The notes under the pieces are model-generated. The model saw only the letters and a list, made by a program, of their open reading frames with translations, was not told the origin of the DNA and searched no databases. The translations under genes and the position numbers were made by a program. Shown here one piece after another: positions 46,483 to 54,084 of a DNA stretch of 64,000 bases. Source of the stretch: Winogradskyella psychrotolerans (GTDB taxonomy: Bacteria; Bacteroidota; Bacteroidia; Flavobacteriales; Flavobacteriaceae); contig NZ_JAHKPS010000013.1 in the NCBI RefSeq assembly GCF_018860565.1, positions 308,413 through 372,412 of the forward strand. Direction: 5' to 3'. Every line of letters begins with the position of its first letter. Position 1 is the first letter of the stretch.

Positions 46483-48828
46483 ATGAAGCAAATAATCCTT
46501 TTAATTGCCTTATTGGTATCTTTATTTACGTATTCTCAAAACATTACGATAGATAGCCAAACCTATACGCCTCAACAACTTGTAGAGGATATTTTAATTG
46601 ATAGTGATTGTATAGATAATGTTACTGTAACTAATGTTGTTGGGGGCGATTTTGGTGGAGCAGATCAAAGCTATGGCTATTTTGATGCCACAGGTTCTAC
46701 TTTTCCTTTTCAAAGCGGTATAGTTTTAAGTACAGGAAGATTAAATAATGTCCCAGGGCCAAATAATAATTTAAGTGATGATAATGCACCAAATTGGAAT
46801 GGAGATGCTGACTTAGAAAATGCACTGAATGAATCTGGAACAATAAACGCTACCATTTTAGAATTTGAATTTACGTCTGTTGCTTCACAAATTAGCTTCA
46901 GATATATTTTTGCTTCTGAAGAATATCAAGAAAACAATGCTAATACCTGTCAATATTCAGATTTATTTGGGTTTTTAATTCGTCCTGACGATAACCAAAC
47001 CCCTTATGAAAATATTGCTTTAGTACCAAATACAGACATTCCTGTAAAAGTAACAACGGTTTCTCCGGGAGTTCCTGGTAGCTGTCCTCCTGAAAACGAG
47101 ACCTTTTTTGGTAGTTTTAACGGAGCTGATTCACCTATAAACTTTAATGGCCAGACTGCGATTTTAACAGCAACTGCAAATGTAGTACCCAATGAAACAT
47201 ATCATGTTAAATTAGTAATAGCAGACGAAAATAACTACAGATATGACTCTGTTGTTTTTTTAGAAGCTAGTAGTTTTGAGTTGTCTTCCGATATTGGACC
47301 AAACCGACTTATTGCTACTGAAAACGCTCTTTGCGAAGGCGAAACATTAGAATTAAACGCTTATCAAAATGGGCAAAACACTTATGATTGGTATAAAGAT
47401 AACGTACTAGTACAAGGTGGTTCTCTTATTTGTGGCACATGTGGTACTTATACCGTTACAGAGGCAGGAACTTATACTGTAGAAGTAACGCTTGCTAATG
47501 GTTGTATTGCTTATGGCGAAGTGATAATAGAATATGCTTCATTACCTCTTGAATCTGATGCTATTTTAATTGAATGTGATTTAAATCAAGATGGTATAAC
47601 CACTTATAATTTATTTAATGCTTCTAACGATTTAACTAACGGAGACCAAGATATTTATGTGGATAACTTTTTCTTATCAGAAGCTGATGCTATTGCAAAC
47701 ATAAATGCAATTGCAAATCCTGAAACATTTGAAAACACCTCCCCTTTCCAAACCGTTTATGCACGAATTGTTAATCAATCTAATTGTTTTAATATCTCAG
47801 AATTAGAATTACAAAGGTCAAATAATATTTTAACTATTCCAGATTTACAAGGGTGTGACGGCGATGTTACAGATGGTTTTACAACCTTTGATTTATCTGA
47901 AATTGAAGCTTCTATTTTAGATCAAATTCCGGTTGATTCTAATGTAACCTATTACGAAACCGAAGAAGATGCGTTTAATGAAACCAATGCGCTTTCTAAT
48001 ACATTTGAAAATAGTATAGCAAATTCTCAAACTATTTATGTAAAAGTGAGTACTAACAATCAATGTTATAGTATTTCTACCGTAAACCTTAATATACTTT
48101 ATACACCTTTATTAGAGGCTGATGAAACACATATTTATTGTATAGATTCTTCAGAACCTTTAACTATATATGGAGGTGTTCTTAATGATTTACCTAATAA
48201 TTATTATTACGAATGGCAGTTTAATGGAACTGTTACAGATATAAACACCTCATTTTACAACCTTACAGAACCTGGCAATTATACTGTAATTGTTACAGAT
48301 CCAAACGGTTGCTCTTCTAGTAGAACAATAACCGTATTACCCTCCGAATCCGCAACTCTTGAAGGAATTAGTGTTACTGGTGTTGCTCCCAATAATACAG
48401 TTACAATTACTGTTTCTGGTACAGGTGATTATGAAATAGCTTTAGATGATACTAATGGATTTTATCAAGATAACTTTGTCTTTACTAATGTTTCTCAAGG
48501 TTTTCACACCGTTTATATTAAAGATAAAAATGGTTGTGATGCTATTGAAGCAACTATATCAGTCTTAGGGTTCCCTAAATTCTTCACACCAAATGGAGAT
48601 GATGACAATCCTACTTGGCAAGTTATAGGCACGGATGCACAATTCAATCAAATAACATCAATTCAAATTTTTAATCGCTATGGCAAATTAATTACGCAAC
48701 AAAATGCAATGACTGCTGGTTGGGATGGAACTCTAAATAGCGAACCACTCCCAAGTGACGATTATTGGTTTATTGCCAATTTTATAGATGGCAAAACTTA
48801 CACTGGTCATTTTACATTAAAAAGATAA
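46483..48828 (+). CDS. Secreted protein with choice-of-anchor L domain, T9SS type B (array gene 5)
   Basis: A 781-residue exported protein, the short version of genes 3 and 4. Signal peptide MKQIILLIALLVSLFTYSQ. Choice-of-anchor L domain about 22-265 (SYGYFDATGSTFPFQSGIVL, FEFTSVASQISFRYIFASEE). An Ig-like unit with an extra CGTCGTY loop, two Cys/Asp modules (LIECDLNQDGITTYNL, LQGCDGDVTDGFTTFDL), an Ig-like domain (YYEWQFNGTVTDINTSFYNL), GDYEIALDD and the type B CTD (PKFFTPNGDDDNPTWQVIG to HFTLKR). It starts 74 bases after gene 4 without a clear terminator between, so may be co-transcribed. Confidence 0.9.
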   Translation: MKQIILLIALLVSLFTYSQNITIDSQTYTPQQLVEDILIDSDCIDNVTVTNVVGGDFGGADQSYGYFDATGSTFPFQSGIVLSTGRLNNVPGPNNNLSDDNAPNWNGDADLENALNESGTINATILEFEFTSVASQISFRYIFASEEYQENNANTCQYSDLFGFLIRPDDNQTPYENIALVPNTDIPVKVTTVSPGVPGSCPPENETFFGSFNGADSPINFNGQTAILTATANVVPNETYHVKLVIADENNYRYDSVVFLEASSFELSSDIGPNRLIATENALCEGETLELNAYQNGQNTYDWYKDNVLVQGGSLICGTCGTYTVTEAGTYTVEVTLANGCIAYGEVIIEYASLPLESDAILIECDLNQDGITTYNLFNASNDLTNGDQDIYVDNFFLSEADAIANINAIANPETFENTSPFQTVYARIVNQSNCFNISELELQRSNNILTIPDLQGCDGDVTDGFTTFDLSEIEASILDQIPVDSNVTYYETEEDAFNETNALSNTFENSIANSQTIYVKVSTNNQCYSISTVNLNILYTPLLEADETHIYCIDSSEPLTIYGGVLNDLPNNYYYEWQFNGTVTDINTSFYNLTEPGNYTVIVTDPNGCSSSRTITVLPSESATLEGISVTGVAPNNTVTITVSGTGDYEIALDDTNGFYQDNFVFTNVSQGFHTVYIKDKNGCDAIEATISVLGFPKFFTPNGDDDNPTWQVIGTDAQFNQITSIQIFNRYGKLITQQNAMTAGWDGTLNSEPLPSDDYWFIANFIDGKTYTGHFTLKR

Positions 48829-48895
48829 TTATATTAACCGAGGCTTAACAATAAAAACGTATTACTAATCTATTTTTACCGCTTAAAATAACGAA

Positions 48896-51184
48896 ATGAA
48901 TAACCGATTTTTTCTACTTACAATTACCCTATTAATTAACGCGCACCTTTTATATAGTTCTAATAATTCTATTATCGATATAGATTGTCCGGCGCCAATA
49001 ATAAATACATTTAATCCTTCTAGTGGACCTGTAAATACAGAAATTACACTAAATGGAAGTAATTTTACTACGACAACAACAGTAGACTTTAATGGTGTTA
49101 ATGCTCCCTTTTCAATACTAAGTGATACTCAAATTTCAGTTTTTGTTCCTTCTGGAATTTCTAATATGTCTAATATAACGCTTACAACTTCTGGAGGATG
49201 TAATACAACAACCTCTTCTAATTTTACTTTAATTAATTCTGATTGCACTTCTGCTGATGAGATTTATATCTCAGAAGTTTATGATTCTGACGGAGGAAGT
49301 TATGGTGTTATAGAACTCTACAATCCAACCAATACAACTATAAGTTTAAATTCAGTTTACGAAGTGCAACGTTTTGGAGATATTGGTAATGTTGCTCCAA
49401 GTGCTACAATCCCACTAGAAGGTTCTATTGCGCCTCTTAGTACTTATATTATCGAAATGGGTGGTACAGGCAATACGTGTAGTGGCTTAACTGTTGGTAC
49501 ATCTGTAGCTGCTGGTATTAATGAAGATGATGAAATTAAATTACTAAAAAACGGAGCTATCATAGATATCATGCATACAGATGATGAAGTGGGCTATACT
49601 TTTATTAGAAATGCAGATGCATCTGCTCCAAGTACAACATTTAACCTTAACGAATGGTTATTATTAGAGGTTGAAGAGTGCTCAAATTTAGGATCGCACA
49701 CTGCCGATGCGAGTTCTACTCCAAATATTACACAACCTAATAATCAGGACATTTGCGAAAATGGTACAGCAACTTTTTCTGTAGCTGTAAATACAGGCTC
49801 ATATACTTACCAATGGCTAGTTCTTAACGCTTCAGGAAACTGGGTAAATGTCAACAACGACAGTAATTATTCTGGTGCAACTACCAACACCCTAACCATT
49901 ACTAATGCACCTGCTAGTTTTAATGGGCTTCAATATTACTGTTTACTATCATCTGTAAGTTGTAACCTTGTTTCAGATGCGGCTCAACTTGAGGTTTCTA
50001 ATCCTGAAGTAGATACTTTACCAAACCAAACTGTATGCTCTAATTATACATTACCTGAGTTAACTAACGGAAATTACTATACAGGACCTAACGGTACAGG
50101 AACTCAGCTTAATGCCGGAGATATTATAACCTCTTTCCAAACCATTTATATTTTTAACACATCTGGCACTGCTCCTAATACCTGCCAAAATGAATCTAGC
50201 TTCACCGTTTCTATTAGTGGAAACCCATTAGTAAGTGTATTAGCAGACCAAACTGTTTGTTCTGAATATGTGTTACCAAGTATTACTAATGGAAATTATT
50301 TTACCGCTGCTAATGGTAATGGTACAGCTTTAAATGAAGGAGATATCATATCGACATCACAAACCATTTATATTTATAATGAAGTTGGAGTTGCTCCTAA
50401 TATTTGTACTAACGAAAGTAGTTTTGATATTAATGTTACTGGCACGCCAAATGTAGATACCCTTTCTGATGTGTCTATTTGTTCTGAATTTATTTTACCA
50501 AACCTTACAGATGGCAGCTATTTTACAGGAACCAATGGCACAGGAACACAACTTAGTGCTGGCGCTATTATTTCAACTTCACAAACCATTTACATTTTTA
50601 ATGAAATTGGTACAGCTCCAGATACTTGTAATAACGAAAGCAGCTTTAATGTTACAATTTATCCTTCTACAGATTTTACTTTAACGGATTCGAATATTGA
50701 CATCAATGAAGATTCAATAACGATAACCATGACTGACACAACAATAAATTACGAATACGCCATTGATGGTTCTAGTTTTCAAAGTGAAAATACATTTACA
50801 AATATTTCTGAAGGTACTCACACCTTATATGTACAAGATTCTAATGGTTGTATTATTAAGTCCATCGATTTTAACATTGCTGCATTAGTAGATGAACCAA
50901 TTATACCAAATGGTTTTTCACCTAATAATGACAACAAGAATGATTGGTTTAACATTCAAGGTCTATATGATGTCTACACCAACCATAAGTTGGAAATCTA
51001 TAACCGATACGGTACTTTAGTTTTTGAAGGCAACAATACTAAAAAATGGTTCGGAACAGCAAATAAAGGCTTAATGCATACAGATAAAATACTACCTGTG
51101 GGCACTTACTTCTACGTATTATATTTAAATGAGCCTAATACAAGTTCTAAACCTTATACAGGTTGGGTGTACCTCAATAAATAA
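48896..51184 (+). CDS. Secreted IPT/TIG and lamin-tail-like protein with 74-residue modules (array gene 6)
   Basis: A 762-residue exported protein. Signal-peptide-like start MNNRFFLLTITLLINAHLLY. IPT/TIG domain about 32-105 (PIINTFNPSSGPVNTEITLN), lamin-tail-like domain about 115-270 (IYISEVYDSDGGSYGVIELY, IPLEGSIAPLSTYIIEMGG), Ig-like domain about 280-370, then three 74-residue modules of a second family (NQTVCSNYTLPELTNGNYYT, GTGTQLNAGD, NESSF). The C-terminal domain is the GWVY subtype (PNGFSPNNDNKNDWFNIQGL to GWVYLNK), as in array gene 2. Probably a surface adhesin; no enzyme motif. Confidence 0.88.
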   Translation: MNNRFFLLTITLLINAHLLYSSNNSIIDIDCPAPIINTFNPSSGPVNTEITLNGSNFTTTTTVDFNGVNAPFSILSDTQISVFVPSGISNMSNITLTTSGGCNTTTSSNFTLINSDCTSADEIYISEVYDSDGGSYGVIELYNPTNTTISLNSVYEVQRFGDIGNVAPSATIPLEGSIAPLSTYIIEMGGTGNTCSGLTVGTSVAAGINEDDEIKLLKNGAIIDIMHTDDEVGYTFIRNADASAPSTTFNLNEWLLLEVEECSNLGSHTADASSTPNITQPNNQDICENGTATFSVAVNTGSYTYQWLVLNASGNWVNVNNDSNYSGATTNTLTITNAPASFNGLQYYCLLSSVSCNLVSDAAQLEVSNPEVDTLPNQTVCSNYTLPELTNGNYYTGPNGTGTQLNAGDIITSFQTIYIFNTSGTAPNTCQNESSFTVSISGNPLVSVLADQTVCSEYVLPSITNGNYFTAANGNGTALNEGDIISTSQTIYIYNEVGVAPNICTNESSFDINVTGTPNVDTLSDVSICSEFILPNLTDGSYFTGTNGTGTQLSAGAIISTSQTIYIFNEIGTAPDTCNNESSFNVTIYPSTDFTLTDSNIDINEDSITITMTDTTINYEYAIDGSSFQSENTFTNISEGTHTLYVQDSNGCIIKSIDFNIAALVDEPIIPNGFSPNNDNKNDWFNIQGLYDVYTNHKLEIYNRYGTLVFEGNNTKKWFGTANKGLMHTDKILPVGTYFYVLYLNEPNTSSKPYTGWVYLNK

Positions 51185-51216
51185 ATCAATTATTTTTCAA
51201 CGTTTAATTTGAAGTA

Positions 51217-53928
51217 ATGACGCGCATTAATTTATTAATTCACTATACCTACGTCTTAAGTTTATTTTTTATAACGAACGCTTATGCCATAATGGGTAGC
51301 GATGCTATAACAGATAATAACTTTTGCCCTGCTCCAATAATTAATACATTTACACCTTCTAGTGGACCGGAAAACACATTGATTACAATTAGTGGTAGTA
51401 ATTTTAATGCTACTGCTTCGGTTTCTATCGATGGGGTTAACACTACATTCACCATTATAAATGACAATCAAATTACTGCTATTATACCTGCTGGTATAAG
51501 CGATACTTCTAGCTTTTCAATTGTAAGTAATGGAGGGTGCACTGGGACATCTGCTGCAGATTTTACGTTGATAACTTCAGATTGTGAACCTGCCGATATT
51601 TATATTTCAGAAATATTTGATGCCAATAGCGGAGACTATGCAGTTATAGAACTTTATAATCCTACAAATGCTCCTGTGGTTTTAGATAATATTTATGTCA
51701 TAGAACGCTATGGTGATGTAGGAAACCCAACACCTAATAATGTTTTTAATAACATTACAGGAACAATTCCACCACTAGATACATTTATCATTCAAATGGG
51801 AAGCGGCAATGATTGTTCTCCTCTAGATGTAGATTTCAATATTCCTACAGGGATTAATGATAATGATGAATTCAAACTCTTTAAAAACGGAAATCTTATT
51901 GATATTGTAAACGCACCTGACGAAAGAGGTTATACTGTTGTTAGAAACGCAGATGCACCACTACCTCAAACGACATATGATAGTAGTGATTGGTCTATTC
52001 AATCTAGTGAAAATTGCTCAGATTTAGGATCACATACAGCAGATCCAATTACAAATAACATACCAAATATTATTGACCCAATAACCCAAACCATTTGTGA
52101 GAATGGTTCTGTAACGTTTACGACATCTTTAAATAATAGTATATTCCAATACCAATGGAAAGTTCTTGATAGTTCTGGAAATTGGATAAATGTTCCTAAT
52201 GCTAGTCCATACTCTGACCCACAAAACAGCTGGTTGGATATCACTAATGCTCCTTTAAGTTTTAATGGAAATCAATATTACTGTGAAGTCACCTATAATT
52301 CTTGTCTGCTAATAACGAATGCTGCGCTATTAATTATTGATAGTCCAGCTGTAGATACGCTTTCAAACCAAACCACATGCTCAAATTACACCTTACCTAC
52401 ACTAACAAATGGCAACTATTTCACAGGTACTAATGGCACTGGAACACAACTAAATGCTGGTGATGTTATTTCAACAAATCAAACCATTTACATTTATAAC
52501 GAAATAGGAACAGCACCAAATACGTGCTCTAATGAAAGTAGTTTTGAAGTGACTATTACAGGAGCACCTGATATAGATACCATTGCTAATCAAGATTTGT
52601 GCTCAGGATATACCTTACCTACACTGACAAATGGTAACTATTTTACAGGTTCAAACGGGACAGGTACTCCGCTCAATGCTGGTGACGTTATTTCAACATC
52701 ACAAACCATTTATATTTACAATGAAATAGGTATAGCACCAAATACATGCTCTAATGAAAGTAGTTTTGAAGTGACTATCACAGGAGCACCTGATATAGAT
52801 ACCATTACTAATCAAGATGTGTGCTCAGGATATACCTTACCTACACTGACAAATGGTAACTATTTTACAAGTTCAAACGGGACAGGTACTCCGCTCAATG
52901 CTGGTGACATTATTTCAACATCACAAACCATTTATATTTACAATGAAATAGGTATAGCACCAAATACATGCTCTAATGAAAGTAGTTTTGACGTAACAGT
53001 GAGTGGGACTCCTGATATAGATACGCTTTCTAATCAATCAGAGTGTGGTTCATTTACCTTACCAACACTTACTAATGGCAACTACTATACAGAACCAAAT
53101 GGTACAGGTACACCTCTAAATGCGGGAGATACCATTTCAACCTCACAAACCATCTATATCTATGTTGAAATTGGTACAGCTCCAGACACTTGCAATAACG
53201 AAAGTAGTTTTGATATTACTATTACTGGTGCACCAAATGTAGATACGCTTGCTAACCAAACTATATGTTCTGAATTTATATTACCAGCACTAAGCAATGG
53301 TAATTATTTTACAGGAACAAACGGTACAGGAACGCAACGCAATGCTGGAGATATTATTACAAACTCACAAACCTTATACATTTATAACGACATAGGCACA
53401 GCTCCAAATACCTGCTCTAACGAAAGTAGTTTTGATATTACTATTAACGATGCTGTAGATTTTACTTTAGATGAATTTAATATTTTCATAAACGAAGGAA
53501 CACTTACTGTAAACATGACAGATACGTCTTTAGATTACGAATATGCTATAGATGGCAACGATTTTCAAATATCTAATATCTTTAATAACCTTACAACTGG
53601 TTTACACCTGCTATATGTTCAAGACCGTAGCGGTTGTGTTTTAAAAACACTCTCTTTTGAAATTGAAGAAGATCTTTTCATTCCTGTCTTTTTCACTCCT
53701 AATAACGATACTACTAATGATTTCTGGACCGTTATTGACAGAAATAGCATTGTAAAAGAAATACTTATTTTTAATAGATACGGTAAGCTTATCAAACAAT
53801 TAATCCCTTCACAATATTCTTGGGATGGCTATTACAATGGAGAACTACTAGAATCCAATGATTTCTGGTATTTAATTACATTAAAAAATGGTAAAGAACT
53901 TAGAGGGCATTTTGCTTTAAAACATTAA
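51217..53928 (+). CDS. Secreted IPT/TIG and lamin-tail-like protein with five 74-residue modules, T9SS type B (array gene 7)
   Basis: A 903-residue paralogue of gene 6, 32 bases downstream. It has the same IPT/TIG (PIINTFTPSSGPENTLITIS), lamin-tail-like (IYISEIFDANSGDYAVIELY) and Ig-like domains, then five 74-residue modules (about residues 376-745). The C-terminal domain, however, is the other subtype (PVFFTPNNDTTNDFW to GHFALKH), matching genes 1 and 3-5, so the CTD has been swapped relative to gene 6. The N-terminal hydrophobic stretch (YTYVLSLFFITNAYA) serves as a signal peptide. A strong terminator at 53981-54025 ends the array. Confidence 0.88.
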   Translation: MTRINLLIHYTYVLSLFFITNAYAIMGSDAITDNNFCPAPIINTFTPSSGPENTLITISGSNFNATASVSIDGVNTTFTIINDNQITAIIPAGISDTSSFSIVSNGGCTGTSAADFTLITSDCEPADIYISEIFDANSGDYAVIELYNPTNAPVVLDNIYVIERYGDVGNPTPNNVFNNITGTIPPLDTFIIQMGSGNDCSPLDVDFNIPTGINDNDEFKLFKNGNLIDIVNAPDERGYTVVRNADAPLPQTTYDSSDWSIQSSENCSDLGSHTADPITNNIPNIIDPITQTICENGSVTFTTSLNNSIFQYQWKVLDSSGNWINVPNASPYSDPQNSWLDITNAPLSFNGNQYYCEVTYNSCLLITNAALLIIDSPAVDTLSNQTTCSNYTLPTLTNGNYFTGTNGTGTQLNAGDVISTNQTIYIYNEIGTAPNTCSNESSFEVTITGAPDIDTIANQDLCSGYTLPTLTNGNYFTGSNGTGTPLNAGDVISTSQTIYIYNEIGIAPNTCSNESSFEVTITGAPDIDTITNQDVCSGYTLPTLTNGNYFTSSNGTGTPLNAGDIISTSQTIYIYNEIGIAPNTCSNESSFDVTVSGTPDIDTLSNQSECGSFTLPTLTNGNYYTEPNGTGTPLNAGDTISTSQTIYIYVEIGTAPDTCNNESSFDITITGAPNVDTLANQTICSEFILPALSNGNYFTGTNGTGTQRNAGDIITNSQTLYIYNDIGTAPNTCSNESSFDITINDAVDFTLDEFNIFINEGTLTVNMTDTSLDYEYAIDGNDFQISNIFNNLTTGLHLLYVQDRSGCVLKTLSFEIEEDLFIPVFFTPNNDTTNDFWTVIDRNSIVKEILIFNRYGKLIKQLIPSQYSWDGYYNGELLESNDFWYLITLKNGKELRGHFALKH
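52342..53451 (+). repeat. Five tandem 222-bp coding repeats in array gene 7
   Basis: Units begin at 52342, 52564, 52786, 53008 and 53230. Units 2 and 3 are nearly identical: I count four mismatches over about their first 200 bases, and they part only at the 3' end. That marks a recent duplication or gene-conversion event. Units 1, 4 and 5 are more diverged. Confidence 0.9.
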
Positions 53929-53980
53929 AGCCTATTACACGTACATCTCATATAAAAAAAGTATCCATATTCAACAATCT

Positions 53981-54025
53981 ATAAAACGGACTTCAGAGTT
54001 TAAATCTTGAAGTCCGTTTTATTTT
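53981..54025 (+). terminator. Strong terminator at the end of the T9SS type B array
   Basis: A perfect 15-bp stem (53981-53995 with 54008-54022, loop of 12) followed by TTTT. It separates array gene 7 from uvrB. Confidence 0.78.
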
Positions 54026-54072
54026 AACGCAATTGTAACGCGCTTCACAATTAAATTATAAGCGCTTTATCG

Positions 54073-54080
54073 TAACTTTG
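54073..54080 (+). promoter_or_regulatory. -7 box TAACTTTG four bases before the uvrB start
   Basis: TAACTTTG then CAGT then ATG. Same layout as at 25437. No clear -33 TTG at the right distance. Suggests a very short uvrB leader. Confidence 0.6.
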
Positions 54081-54084
54081 CAGT

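Noticed and set aside
48878..48891. 14-base sequence ACCGCTTAAAATAA shared with 8598-8611
   Set aside because: AT-rich, no shared context (start region here, mid-gap there); likely chance in 64 kb of AT-rich DNA.
29119..53928. Prophage tail-fibre or toxin (Rhs/CDI-like) locus
   Set aside because: All seven products have Sec signal peptides and T9SS C-terminal domains; there are no phage structural genes, no RHS repeats and no small immunity-type genes between them.
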